Part shown: positions 31,813 to 40,894 of the stretch, piece by piece
Position numbering within the stretch: position 1 is the first letter of the stretch
How the letters are laid out: the number at the start of each line of letters is the position of its first letter
Origin: a virus
Virus record (IMG/VR): IMGVR_UViG_3300025128_000043
Location: 1-56,773 of that record
Reading direction: 5' to 3' (one strand)
DNA: 56,773 nt
The notes under the pieces: model-generated
What the model was told of the DNA's origin: nothing
The model's input: only the letters and a program-made list of their open reading frames with translations
Databases searched by the model: none
Position numbers and translations under genes: made by a program

Positions 31813-31831
31813 CAGACACGCCATGTGTCTG
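31813..31831 (-). promoter_or_regulatory. Hairpin upstream of the 31787 gene
   Basis: CAGACAC-GCCAT-GTGTCTG, a perfect seven-base stem right after the terminator-like structure of the capsid gene and before the ribosome site of the next gene. It may stabilise the mRNA or time expression. Confidence 0.6.
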
Positions 31832-31835
31832 TCAG

Positions 31836-31904
31836 GAAAAAGGAAAGCGACCTGCTAATTGATTAACAGGCATTTTGTTATGTTAATAAAACAAGTCGCC
31901 TTCC
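31836..31904 (-). terminator. Intrinsic terminator after the major capsid gene
   Basis: On the minus strand GGAAGGCGAC (31904-31895) pairs with GTCGCTTTCC (31851-31842) with one G-U pair, enclosing an AT-rich loop, followed by a run of T (31841-31837). A terminator here would let the capsid gene be made in excess over the genes below, which is common in phage. Confidence 0.7.
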
Positions 31905-31912
31905 CTCATTAC

Positions 31913-32848
31913 TTACGCTCCTGGCGAACCGTAAATTCCAAGTGGGTCGCTTACCCCGAAAGAGTAACGCTCACGCGCTTTGTAGCGCACGTTACCCGTA
32001 TCGAAGTCACCGTCCATTGAAGTTTCCAGTGCGGTACGCTCGAAGTGTCTCAAGCCATTTGGCACATCAGTAATGATGTAGAAGGAATCTGAGTCAGTCA
32101 GATAATGATTGACCGAATATCCTTCTGGAACGATACCCATGCTGCGTACAGCATTGATGTCGTTATCCGCCGTTCCGACTCTTTGATCTGACTCAAGAAG
32201 CCGTGTGGCAATAAACATTCCAGCAGGTGGAACTAACAAACGTCTTGGTCTAGCTGCGATTAGAAGTCCACGCTCATCTGTGAGAGCCGCAATCGTTACA
32301 ATCGCTGCCTCTAGTGAGGTTTCGTTCAAATCAGCCGCTGTCGCAGGACGATTATCGTTCTTACCGCCGTCCACCCGTGGGTGTCCGTCACCGCCAGTTA
32401 CACCATCACCAGATGCAGTAAAGAGGTTAACCCCATCACCTGTCTGGTAAGAATTAGTGAAACCGTTGTTTAGCGGGTTCGCTGCTTTTACCTGCTTGGT
32501 GTAAGCCATTGCACGAGCAAGAGCTTTGGTATAACGAGCCGATAAAGAATCATATAAATTATCTTCCATCGCCTCTTCTGTTATCGCAAAACCCATTGCA
32601 ATCGTTTCATGGTTATACCTTGCAGTGTACGCTTCCTGTGCAGAATCGTAAGAAATTGCATTTCCTTCGTCCTTAACAGGAGCCGCACCAAAGCCGCTCA
32701 GTTTCACCTCTTCCTCGAATGAACGCTCTGACGAGGCCGTATCATAAATAACGGCATGTTCATCCTCGTACTTTTCATACTCCAAGCCAAATAAGGCATT
32801 AAGCCCTGGCAGGAGTTCTTTAAGCATTTGTGCTCTTGAAATAGCCAT
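31913..32848 (-). CDS. Major capsid protein (gpT-like, HK97-fold candidate)
   Basis: A protein of 311 residues. Residues 1-60 (MAISRAQMLKELLPGLNALF; GLEYEKYEDEHAVIYDTASS) and the middle (YTARYNHETIAMGFAITEEA, a spine-like helix) resemble the Mu gpT-type capsid family, as I remember it. Late segments RRLLVPPAGMFIATRLLESD and DVPNGLRHFERTALET also look capsid-like. It lies just below the scaffold and a small structural gene, with a terminator after it. The HK97 fold is inferred. Confidence 0.75.
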   Translation of the reverse strand: MAISRAQMLKELLPGLNALFGLEYEKYEDEHAVIYDTASSERSFEEEVKLSGFGAAPVKDEGNAISYDSAQEAYTARYNHETIAMGFAITEEAMEDNLYDSLSARYTKALARAMAYTKQVKAANPLNNGFTNSYQTGDGVNLFTASGDGVTGGDGHPRVDGGKNDNRPATAADLNETSLEAAIVTIAALTDERGLLIAARPRRLLVPPAGMFIATRLLESDQRVGTADNDINAVRSMGIVPEGYSVNHYLTDSDSFYIITDVPNGLRHFERTALETSMDGDFDTGNVRYKARERYSFGVSDPLGIYGSPGA

Positions 32849-32860
32849 GCTAGTTCTCCT

Positions 32861-33439
32861 TTATATGCCTGTAGTATTGATTAGCTGATGACCCGCGTTG
32901 AAACGGAAGATACCATCAGTGTAGGAATCGCCAACCGAACTGGAAGGGCCATCGTAAAAATCGACAATCCTAATCGGTAGCGTGTTAGTTGTTGCAACTG
33001 TAGACGCATCACAAGCATTTTTGCTTCGACCAATCGTGGTTGAACCCGCTGTTTGAACAACAGCAAAGTTTGCACCAAGACCAGTTTGAGCAATAGCCGC
33101 ATCACCTTGCATCCTGAACAATACGTCAGGATCAATCAAAACATAAGCCGCTATATCGGAAGCCGCTGTATCGGCTGGAAATGTTTGATTAAAGGTCATT
33201 TGACTTGTGCTTGGGTCTGTGTACTTACAGCCCAGAAAAATACCTATAGGGGTCAAAGAAGTTGTGCCAGTGTCTTTTTCAACCGTTCCGGCAGTCACCA
33301 ATTTAACAAAATCCCCATAGAATATAGCGGTGTTATAAGCCGAAGCAATCTTGATATGAACAACTTTTCCTGTAAAGGAACCGCTGCTCGAACAAGTGCC
33401 AATAGGCTCTGCACCATTTGGAGTGGCAGATGTAGCCAT
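32861..33439 (-). CDS. Capsid-associated structural protein, 192 aa
   Basis: Starts MATSATPNGAEPIGTCSSSG. Beta-rich with a compact end (DGIFRFNAGHQLINTTGI). It lies directly before the capsid gene in the operon, the usual place of a decoration protein or head stabiliser. No family is assigned. Confidence 0.7.
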   Translation of the reverse strand: MATSATPNGAEPIGTCSSSGSFTGKVVHIKIASAYNTAIFYGDFVKLVTAGTVEKDTGTTSLTPIGIFLGCKYTDPSTSQMTFNQTFPADTAASDIAAYVLIDPDVLFRMQGDAAIAQTGLGANFAVVQTAGSTTIGRSKNACDASTVATTNTLPIRIVDFYDGPSSSVGDSYTDGIFRFNAGHQLINTTGI

Positions 33440-33494
33440 CTAAGTTTCTCCTAGATTCTATTAAACACAAAAGACTACATCTTAAAAAAAGATG

Positions 33495-33950
33495 TCAGCC
33501 TTTCCCAAAGGTTGTGCGCGTACTTTTCTCCGGTCTCAACAAGGGCATACGCGGATCATTCTCTCTCATGTAGTTGTTGTCCACGGACTCCATCTGTTTT
33601 TCTGCCAAATCTTGAAAATGTGCATTTCGGGCATCCATTTTTTCTTTTGGAGCCTTGCATAATAACAAGCCGCCGACCTCAAGATTCCCCTTAAACTGGG
33701 AATTGATGTCAGACTGGATATGAAGCTCTGGATGTTCTTCTGCCTTAACAGGTGTCCATCCATCTCTAAACTTCTGGGATACATTCGGGTTATCCGATTG
33801 ACCCATAACACTGGTTCTAACCCAGCGAAAAACCCAGCCATCCTGCGGATCAGGCGTTGGCAAAATCGAAGAAGGAACCCAAGAATCATTACTTTCTCGG
33901 ACATCTTCTGCACGACTATCGTGAGACCTTGGGGTGCGCTCATCAGCCAT
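33495..33950 (-). CDS. Unknown protein before the scaffold gene, 151 aa
   Basis: Starts MADERTPRSHDSRAEDVRES. It contains GWVFRWVRTSVMGQSDNPNV, a Trp-rich core, and a charged C-terminal helix ending STRTTFGKG. Its position between the scaffold and head genes, and overlap of its start with the scaffold stop, suggest a head-assembly role, which is inferred. Confidence 0.65.
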   Translation of the reverse strand: MADERTPRSHDSRAEDVRESNDSWVPSSILPTPDPQDGWVFRWVRTSVMGQSDNPNVSQKFRDGWTPVKAEEHPELHIQSDINSQFKGNLEVGGLLLCKAPKEKMDARNAHFQDLAEKQMESVDNNYMRENDPRMPLLRPEKSTRTTFGKG

Positions 33951-35001
33951 TTTTCATCTCCTTAACGAGTTGTTTGGCGTACTGCTCATTGGTTAACCCA
34001 AGTCGTTTAGCGAGAGCGACTTGAGTGGACGTTAACTGCACTTTGCGTGGTTTAGCTCCATTGTTCCTTGCGGAAGGAGCAACCACGGACGAGGGTTGGC
34101 TGTTTGTCGCAGGCGCGGCTTGTCCATTACCGCTAACATCTTCCGATGTATTGTCCTCCCAGCCATAATCATTAAATCGGCCCCTCATGCCTTGATCTAT
34201 GTAAGTAAAATACTGATCTGAATTGGGCGATAGCCCATTATCCTTTATGGCTTCTTCATGGAGAGCATAAGCATACGCTGTCATGCCCTTATGTTCTTCA
34301 TCACCAAACCAAGGATTTTTTTCTCCCCATTCCTTTGCTTTCGGTTCCGGCTCAGGAATTGTCGGGGCAACAGGCTGTTGATAGGTAGATTGTACCTGCC
34401 TTTGATAAGCGGCCTGTTGTTCCGGTGTTGGCTGGGGTGGCAGATTATTTTCATAACGCTGCGCTTCATTCAGTTCAGCCTGAGCGCGAATCATCTCTTC
34501 CTGAGAAGAAACAATCGCATCCGTATTTCCTTCCTCGTAAGCCTTTCTATATTCAGCTTTGGCCTTATCTGCTGCCAACTCCGCCTTTTCTTTAATCTGC
34601 GATACCAGCACGTTCTCGCCACGATTAATCAAAGACTCGTATTCTTTGTTCTTCGCGGAAAGCTGCTGATTCTGCTGATTAAGCGTTTGAGCGGCCTTAA
34701 CCGCTTCATCTGCAAGACGCTCTGCCTCTCTTCGTTTGTAAGTGGCTTTGTCCAAACGCTTTCTGACACTGGCACTGTATTGATCCAGTTCTTCATCGCC
34801 TGTTGGTTCTTCTGCCGCTTTCTTGGAAGGTGGCTTATCGTCTATAATTTCCAAATCCAGATCGGACTGCTCAGTAGCGGTTTTCTCCTGATCGGACTTC
34901 TTGGCAATTTGCGTCTTAACACCGAAGAACTTGTCCTCGGCTGACGTTGGTGCAGCGATAGACTCTGCCTGGTCTATACTGGTTTCTGTTGCTTCACTCA
35001 T
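33943..35001 (-). CDS. Scaffold-like protein
   Basis: A protein of 352 residues: acidic N-terminus, then a long charged helix (RRKEAERLADEAVKAA-like, residues about 90-190), a Pro/Gln-rich linker (PPQPTPEQQAAYQRQVQSTY), and a C-terminal basic helix (RKVQLTSTQVALAKRLGLT). This layout is typical of phage scaffolds and lies between the portal and the capsid genes. The protein would shape the procapsid and then leave. Confidence 0.75.
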   Translation of the reverse strand: MSEATETSIDQAESIAAPTSAEDKFFGVKTQIAKKSDQEKTATEQSDLDLEIIDDKPPSKKAAEEPTGDEELDQYSASVRKRLDKATYKRREAERLADEAVKAAQTLNQQNQQLSAKNKEYESLINRGENVLVSQIKEKAELAADKAKAEYRKAYEEGNTDAIVSSQEEMIRAQAELNEAQRYENNLPPQPTPEQQAAYQRQVQSTYQQPVAPTIPEPEPKAKEWGEKNPWFGDEEHKGMTAYAYALHEEAIKDNGLSPNSDQYFTYIDQGMRGRFNDYGWEDNTSEDVSGNGQAAPATNSQPSSVVAPSARNNGAKPRKVQLTSTQVALAKRLGLTNEQYAKQLVKEMKNG

Positions 35002-35417
35002 ACCTTTACGATACCCCGTGGGTCTTCGACCACAGCTTCTACGCTGTCGTCATTGATTAAACGGAACTCTTTCCCATGAACCGTGAATCTTGTTCCTGTG
35101 TAGGAGCGCATCACAATCCAATCCCCTTTTTTGCAAAACGGGCCTGTGGGAAAACGATCTTTATTACCATAAGCATCCGGCCCCATGTCCAAGACGAAAC
35201 CGACAATACTGCCGACTTCTTCATTGTGCATCGTTTCTCTAGCTTTAATAATACCGCCATCCGTTTTCTCATCAGGTTCTGGTAGAGCAATCAGTATCTT
35301 ATAGCCCTGTGGCTCTGGCATCTGACTGGCTTTGCGAGTCTCTGATTCATCAAGCTGAATTTCTTCAACCTTTTCCTCAGCCTCGTTTACTTCTGCTGTT
35401 GCTAATGATCTTGCCAT
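34998..35417 (-). CDS. GroES-like co-chaperonin
   Basis: Start set at 35417 (MARSLATAEV) rather than at 35435. The C-terminal two-thirds are a GroES-fold domain: PEPQGYKILIALPEPDEKTD, GGIIKA, GSIVGFVLDMGPDAY and KGDWIVMRSYTGTRFTVHG. Phage T4 gp31 uses a GroES-like cap to fold its capsid protein with GroEL. A role in folding the capsid protein is inferred from the place next to the scaffold and capsid genes. Confidence 0.8.
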   Translation of the reverse strand: MARSLATAEVNEAEEKVEEIQLDESETRKASQMPEPQGYKILIALPEPDEKTDGGIIKARETMHNEEVGSIVGFVLDMGPDAYGNKDRFPTGPFCKKGDWIVMRSYTGTRFTVHGKEFRLINDDSVEAVVEDPRGIVKV

Positions 35418-35481
35418 TAGTTGTCTTCCTTGCACTGGAAATGGGTGTCCAGAGTCACCTGCGTTGCCTTATACAACGATG

Positions 35482-35664
35482 TTATGCTTCCTCAATCCTC
35501 TTTTTAAGATCGAGCAATTCTCTTTCCGCTGTCGCCAGTCCTTCTATTACTCCGCAACAACGAGTATATTCATCAAAACTCTTACAACCCCCCGTACTTA
35601 CATGGTCGCTCATCTCATTCATCATTTCTCTAAACTTATCTCTTAAAAAGTCCAGTTCGTCCAT
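35482..35664 (-). CDS. Small coiled-coil protein, 60 aa
   Basis: Starts MDELDFLRDKFREMMNEMSD, with a TGGCKSFDEYTRCCGVIEG core and a KKRIEEA end. This size and layout are familiar between portal and scaffold genes in marine podovirus-like phages. It may assist procapsid assembly; unknown. Confidence 0.7.
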   Translation of the reverse strand: MDELDFLRDKFREMMNEMSDHVSTGGCKSFDEYTRCCGVIEGLATAERELLDLKKRIEEA

Positions 35665-35680
35665 GTATCTTCACATCACC

Positions 35681-38176
35681 CTAAGAGGGTTTTCCTTCTG
35701 AATTTTTATCACTCATCAGGTCTTTTGCAATTTCCTTGCCTAATTTAGCACCTTCTATCTGCTCTTTACTAGCAATTCTTTTCGATTCAAGTTGCTCCCT
35801 GCTATTGTCTTCTGCAATTCTGGCCCCCAACTTAGCCTCTTCCAATCGCTGCTGCTGAGACAACTTCTCTCTTTCAAGCGCCGATTTGTCCATTGCTTTT
35901 TGCAAATCAAGCTGAATCTTAGCCATGTCTGACTGCGCTTTAGCCTGAGCCTGCTGTTGTTTAAGCTGCAATTCTTGCTGTTGCATTTGAATGATCGGGT
36001 CTTCTGCCTGCTCCATCTGCTCCCGCATCTGCGCTTCTCTCTGGTCTTTGCCAGTAAGTTGCGCGGCTGCTGGCGCAACCAGCCTTGAAAGCCTAAGTTC
36101 GATGTCCTCTGGCAGCTTCTCGTCAGGACCAGGTAACGGAACACCCAACTCTTCTTCGATTTTTCTTCTGTAAGCAAACGCAACGTGTTCTGAGATGTGC
36201 GCTGCCATTGCAGCTTCTGCTGCCTGCGCGGTAGGACTCTGAGACATGATTTCCATAATCTTAGGGTCTTGAATGAGAGCCGTATGGGTTTGGATGTGCG
36301 CTTCGTGATCCTGATAAATGAACGCTTTAACTGGTTCACCGTTAATAATATTCATATTTTCTGTCACCGGATCAGCAATATCCACTTCATCTTCAAGCGG
36401 TACAATCTTTTCTGCGTCCCGAATACCCAGAACTTCCAACATCTGACGGTGCAATAACGGCATGTCGTACATTTGAGGTGCTTGTACCGCTAACTGCAAC
36501 GCTGCCTGATACTGCATAATGCGTTGCGCCATCGTGCCTGCATTGGGATCACTAACTGGAATAATGTCCACGCGATCATCAAAGTCTTCGGGCAATAATT
36601 CACCGCCTGGAACCGCATAAGGATACTCGGTGGGGCCAAAATCTCGCACAATGCCTGAAAGAATCCGTAATTCTTTCTTCATAGACGCATGAAGCCTTGC
36701 CTGAACCGCGCTCATCACCTTCATAGAGCGTTCTAAAATGGCTAAAGTCGTACCAACTGGCGCTTCAGCGTTCATATCCGCTGCTTTTACATCCCCCGCA
36801 GAGGCAAATCGCCTGCCTTCGGTAACAATATCGCCTAATAGCTGATAAAGGACGTTGGATGGCTCTTTATAGGGCAAAAAGGTGATGTTATCGCGGATTG
36901 CGCCACCAGGTACGTCCACATCCCTAAACTCACCAGGCATAATCGGCGTATCATCGCCTTTAATGCGTAATCCACGGGATTTTAAGCCACCAGGCAGGTT
37001 GGAAAGCGTTCCTGCGTCCACTAATTGCCGTAAAACACTGGTTGCAGACTTCGCCAATCCACCAATCATGTGAATTAAGCCAAATCCGTAGAATCCAATG
37101 CCAGGTAAATACTGATAATGAACAAAATGCTCCCGTTTCATTCTCATCGGGTCGTTTTCATACCAGTTTCTGCGTATTGAAAGTATCTGGCGGGAAGATT
37201 TGTCGATGCTTACGACATAAGGCAAAGCTATTCCAGTAGGCTCACCATTTTCTTTGTCTTCAAACCCAACCAAATCCATCTCTGCCTGTACTTCGAGAAT
37301 GGTGTGACGGTTATCGAACTCATAATTGGCCGAACCGCCTGTTAACTGGTTATATTTACGCTCTATTTCGCCCGTATCAGGGCTAGGATCAGGTAAATCA
37401 ATGTCACTATAAAATCCTGAGACCTGTAATTTGCGTACCTCGTTGCTGGTACGCTTCATAATATGAGTAGCACGTTCACAAGTGACCAGATCAGAGGCTC
37501 CGTAGCTCACTACAAAGTCTTCCGCAGGCACAAACATCGAACAAGGCCGACCCATATTCGGGTCGTAGTACACTTTTCTAAAGGCAGAACCCGCTAAAGG
37601 CAAAGAAAACAGCATCTTTTCTGTTTCTGAGCGATATTCGGTCATCTTTTCCGTAATGAGATAGTTCAGGTAGTCCCGAACCCGCTCTGACTGCTGTGCT
37701 TTTTCGTCAGTAATCTGTCCGACCACTGAAGTCTTTACTGGCCCAGCCGCAGGAAATATCTCCTGAATGGATTGAGCCTGAAAGCGGATTACCGCTTCTG
37801 TCAAGACCGGATGAAATACTCCGCAAGCCCCGTCCCAAGGCTGCGTCCGGTCTTCGTTCTTGAGTCCCAGAAGATCAAGTCCGTTAATATAAGTGTCTTC
37901 CCAATCAGATCGGGAATCTCTGTCAGCCTCAAACGCCCCTATAAGCTCGGAAGCAATTTGAGTTAAGTCATCGTCTTCAATCAGATCAGCCAGATTCGCG
38001 TTATGCTCCTCACCTCCGATCATATCCCCATCGGGATCGAAGTCTATGAGTACACCGCCATCGGGCGTATCTATTGAAACAGCCTCTGGATTGACAATGC
38101 CAATCTCTAAGTCAGCTTCATCTTCTTGAGGCCAATTATTAAAAGGATTAAGCCCCATTGGGCGCTCTATCGCCAT
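35681..38176 (-). CDS. Portal protein (P22-like)
   Basis: A protein of 831 residues, the size of P22-type portals. Conserved words: DLLGLKNEDRTQPWDGACGV, VIRFQAQSIQEIFPAAGPVK, LYKKV-type segment FRKVYYDPNMGRPCSMFVPA, EDFVVSYGASDLVTCERATH. The C-terminal 130 residues are a long Gln-rich helix (QQQELQLKQQQAQAKAQSDM) that would extend as the barrel. Portal forms the DNA gate of the head. It lies near the terminase genes, as expected. Confidence 0.85.
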   Translation of the reverse strand: MAIERPMGLNPFNNWPQEDEADLEIGIVNPEAVSIDTPDGGVLIDFDPDGDMIGGEEHNANLADLIEDDDLTQIASELIGAFEADRDSRSDWEDTYINGLDLLGLKNEDRTQPWDGACGVFHPVLTEAVIRFQAQSIQEIFPAAGPVKTSVVGQITDEKAQQSERVRDYLNYLITEKMTEYRSETEKMLFSLPLAGSAFRKVYYDPNMGRPCSMFVPAEDFVVSYGASDLVTCERATHIMKRTSNEVRKLQVSGFYSDIDLPDPSPDTGEIERKYNQLTGGSANYEFDNRHTILEVQAEMDLVGFEDKENGEPTGIALPYVVSIDKSSRQILSIRRNWYENDPMRMKREHFVHYQYLPGIGFYGFGLIHMIGGLAKSATSVLRQLVDAGTLSNLPGGLKSRGLRIKGDDTPIMPGEFRDVDVPGGAIRDNITFLPYKEPSNVLYQLLGDIVTEGRRFASAGDVKAADMNAEAPVGTTLAILERSMKVMSAVQARLHASMKKELRILSGIVRDFGPTEYPYAVPGGELLPEDFDDRVDIIPVSDPNAGTMAQRIMQYQAALQLAVQAPQMYDMPLLHRQMLEVLGIRDAEKIVPLEDEVDIADPVTENMNIINGEPVKAFIYQDHEAHIQTHTALIQDPKIMEIMSQSPTAQAAEAAMAAHISEHVAFAYRRKIEEELGVPLPGPDEKLPEDIELRLSRLVAPAAAQLTGKDQREAQMREQMEQAEDPIIQMQQQELQLKQQQAQAKAQSDMAKIQLDLQKAMDKSALEREKLSQQQRLEEAKLGARIAEDNSREQLESKRIASKEQIEGAKLGKEIAKDLMSDKNSEGKPS

Positions 38177-38353
38177 TTATCCGTTTTTCCTGAAAATCTG
38201 AGGTCGGGCAGCGCCACTACCACGGGCCACTGTGCCACCACCTTTCATCTTTTTAACCTCGCCGCCCTTATCGTACTCAACCTTGCCGCCTTTCTCGTAC
38301 TGCATATCGGCTCTGCCTGGTTTCTTCTTCTTGCTGTCGTAATAGCTAGGCAT
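38177..38353 (-). CDS. Small Gly/Lys-rich protein between terminase region and portal
   Basis: ATG 38353, product of 58 residues starting MPSYYDSKKKKPGRADM, then YEKGGKVEYDKGGEVKK and RGSGAARPQIF. The stop TAA is adjacent to the portal ATG. This sort of small Gly-Lys protein (GG-V motifs) is frequent here in phages and seems related to the GGxV motifs in the ejection proteins. Function unknown. Confidence 0.65.
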   Translation of the reverse strand: MPSYYDSKKKKPGRADMQYEKGGKVEYDKGGEVKKMKGGGTVARGSGAARPQIFRKNG

Positions 38354-39074
38354 TACTTTCTCCCTCTTGATAAAACTTTTTTTCCCATTCTTTATGCCTC
38401 TTTACAGGCTCTCTGAAGTAAGGAATAAATCGCGCCGCTTTCAATATAATCCAGTTTATCCAATTCCACGGTACAGGCAAGGGGCGCATGTAGTCAATAA
38501 ATAATACCACTCGATTGTTATTGCTTAAATTTACCGCAAAATGCTCATAGGTGTCATCAAAAACTACCGCTTCCCCGTCTTTCCAGCGATATTCTTTCTT
38601 GTTACAGACCAAAATAGATTCCCCGTCAGTTGGAATCATCATCCCCAAATGAATACGGATAAGGCCACACCACGGGCCTTCATGGGGCATCAGCATCTTA
38701 TTAGGGCCAATGACCGAAAAATACGCTGAGACAATATTTTTATCGCTATCAAGTATTTCCATTGTCTTTGGAGCCTGTTGACAGTTTCTGTCAAAGCGAT
38801 AAGTGCCTGCTTTGAGAAAAAACATTTTCCATTTGTCGTCATTGGAAATGTATATCTGGTCAGGGCTGATGTCCTGAAAAGGTGCAAAATCAGCCACACG
38901 TTCCATCAGGGGTTTAAGCTCAGAAAGAATGACCTCGTAGTTATCCTCCAGAGACTTAGTAACGGGAAAGTCTTTTTTATCAAAAAAATCATTGTCCCCT
39001 ACCAGCGATTTACGCCTGAAGACAGGTCTGAAGATCTTTTCCATAGACCATTCATTAACAATCACATCAGCCAT
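38346..39074 (-). CDS. Aspartyl/asparaginyl beta-hydroxylase-like oxygenase
   Basis: A protein of 242 residues. The core LMPHEGPWCGLIRIHLGMMI followed by WKDGEAVVFDDTYEHFAVNL matches the Asp/Asn hydroxylase family (PF05118): His in the PHEG strand, the WxxGExxxFDDxxEHxAxN motif with the second His, and Arg in NNNRVVLFID. It would use Fe(II) and 2-oxoglutarate. The protein target is unknown. It overlaps the terminase gene by one base. Confidence 0.8.
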   Translation of the reverse strand: MADVIVNEWSMEKIFRPVFRRKSLVGDNDFFDKKDFPVTKSLEDNYEVILSELKPLMERVADFAPFQDISPDQIYISNDDKWKMFFLKAGTYRFDRNCQQAPKTMEILDSDKNIVSAYFSVIGPNKMLMPHEGPWCGLIRIHLGMMIPTDGESILVCNKKEYRWKDGEAVVFDDTYEHFAVNLSNNNRVVLFIDYMRPLPVPWNWINWIILKAARFIPYFREPVKRHKEWEKKFYQEGESNA

Positions 39075-40579
39075 CAGTAATACGCCGCTTTTTTCCGATA
39101 CATGGGTTCGTCTTCCTCATCGGTATCAAGTCGTAAAAACCCACCCTGCCTGAATCGCAGTAACGCCTGTGTACTGCTGTCCACCAGATCGTCATGCTCT
39201 CCCACAGGAAATGAGGCAAATTCCTCAATAACCATCTCTGCAAAACGGGTTTCAGGACACCATACCACGCCGGACGCAAACAAATCTGCCACGGCATTAA
39301 CACGGGCCACTTTGTCATTGCCTCTCGATGGTGTGTACTCAGAAACAGGCATTCCCATAGCCCTTAACTCAAAAACCAGCGGGGTTCCCGCAGCCTTGGC
39401 CTCAACAATACAGGCATCTGGCTCCCAGTTATTATAAAACTCCATCGCTGTTTTCTTCAGTTCAGGGAACTCTAAGCGTTCTTTGTAGGCATCCAGAAGA
39501 ATAATATTAGGCCGTGTCTGCCCATCGTCATCGGGCTGGTAGAATACGCCCCAAGTCGTACAGGCAGAGAAGTCAGCCCTTCGGGTTTTAAGAAAAGCGG
39601 TATCCCATGACTGAATAATAAACTCACAGGGCGGTGGCCTGTCGCGCTCCCAGCGTTTCCACCATTCCCGCTTGACCAGTGCGCCTTCCTCAGAGGTAGG
39701 GCTTTGCTGGTATTGGGCTTCCCACTTAGGGGCAGGCAGTTCGTTTTTAAGCGCCAGTAACTCGTCCTGACTCCAAAAGCCAGGCCAAAGAGAGTTTCCT
39801 GAAGGCATCAGGGCTGGAAACTCAATCAGTTCCCAATCATCCACGCCTTCTCTCTGGGTTGAGGATTTAATGATCTTTCCGGTCAGGTCTCGCTTATGCC
39901 ATCGGGTCATAACGATAATGATGGCTCCGCCTGGCTGTAATCTCTGCCGTGGGCCAGAGGTATACCATTCATAGGTTTTATCAAACACAGCCGCATCAAT
40001 GCTTTGTCCGTCCTGTTCAGAATGAGGATCATCAATAATCAGTAAGTCAGCACCTTTACCCGTCACCGCACCGCCTACACCAATAGCGAAGTATTCCCCG
40101 CCCTGATTGGTGCTCCAGCGTCCGGCTGCTTTAGAGTCTGCCCTGAGTGCCAGTTCAGGAAAGATTTCCTTAAAATCATCAGAATCCACCAGATTCCTGA
40201 CCTTACGCCCGAAACCCACGGACAGTTCTGCTGTGTGCGATGTTTGAATCACTTTCTTTTCAGGGCTTTGTCCTAAAAACCAGGCGGGTAAAAGATAAGA
40301 AGCAAACTCTGATTTGGTGTGTCTCGGTGGCATATTGATAATCAGGCGCTTGAGATCACCTTTAATGACACGCTCAAAAGCCTCGGCAATAACCTTGTGA
40401 TGTCGGCCTTCAATAAAAGCAGGCCAGACATACTTGGTAAATCCTAAAAAGGTTTCTCTGGCAATCTCTTTTTTCTTGGCTTCTTCTAAATCTTCCAGTA
40501 ATTCCAGAACTTCTCGCTGATCTTCAACGGGTAGATTCTTTACTTGGCTCAGGGCTTTCAGGTCAATTCCGTCCAGCAT
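39074..40579 (-). CDS. terL: Terminase large subunit
   Basis: A protein of 501 residues. ATPase: Walker A-like PPRHTKS (84-90) and Walker B IIDD (181-184) are clear. Nuclease: Asp326 in SWDTAF starts the RNase H-like domain, with VEAKAAGTPL and HDDLVDS (461-466) as later acidic motifs. The enzyme cuts concatemers and pumps DNA through the portal. Next to it are an oxygenase and small genes, then the portal. Confidence 0.93.
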   Translation of the reverse strand: MLDGIDLKALSQVKNLPVEDQREVLELLEDLEEAKKKEIARETFLGFTKYVWPAFIEGRHHKVIAEAFERVIKGDLKRLIINMPPRHTKSEFASYLLPAWFLGQSPEKKVIQTSHTAELSVGFGRKVRNLVDSDDFKEIFPELALRADSKAAGRWSTNQGGEYFAIGVGGAVTGKGADLLIIDDPHSEQDGQSIDAAVFDKTYEWYTSGPRQRLQPGGAIIIVMTRWHKRDLTGKIIKSSTQREGVDDWELIEFPALMPSGNSLWPGFWSQDELLALKNELPAPKWEAQYQQSPTSEEGALVKREWWKRWERDRPPPCEFIIQSWDTAFLKTRRADFSACTTWGVFYQPDDDGQTRPNIILLDAYKERLEFPELKKTAMEFYNNWEPDACIVEAKAAGTPLVFELRAMGMPVSEYTPSRGNDKVARVNAVADLFASGVVWCPETRFAEMVIEEFASFPVGEHDDLVDSSTQALLRFRQGGFLRLDTDEEDEPMYRKKAAYY

Positions 40580-40582
40580 AAA

Positions 40583-40894
40583 TTAATTCTCCTGAGATTC
40601 CGTTTCTGTAATGTTATACAGATTAGTGCGTATCGCCGGATAGATTGTTTTCTGGCTGGGAACGGTTCCCACTAAACTTATATTTTTAGACATTTTGCCA
40701 TTCAATCGGGAATTGATGGACTTGACGAGCTTTTCCAAATAAACCTCTACTTCCGGCTGTTCTCCGGCGATCATACCCCGAACCGCTGAATGCTTTGATA
40801 TTTCACAGGATATTTCATATTGCCACCATTTCCCATCCACTGCGTCTTTTGGTGGTTTTGCTCTTCTTAAAAAATCAAGCGAGTAAAGCTGCAT
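40583..40894 (-). CDS. Unknown 103-aa protein
   Basis: The frame is open further upstream, but start 40894 (MQLYSLDFLRRAKPP) has a GGGAAAGGGTGG ribosome site and overlaps the nuclease gene end by only 20 bases; the earlier ATG at 40966 would overlap it by 92. The protein has DGKWWQYEISCEISKHSAV and ends ITETESQEN. Not recognised. Confidence 0.6.
   Translation of the reverse strand: MQLYSLDFLRRAKPPKDAVDGKWWQYEISCEISKHSAVRGMIAGEQPEVEVYLEKLVKSINSRLNGKMSKNISLVGTVPSQKTIYPAIRTNLYNITETESQEN

Noticed and set aside
34258-34944. 228-codon plus frame rich in Leu, Phe and Ile
   Set aside because: Antisense to the scaffold gene; its hydrophobic look comes from the complement of charged helix codons.
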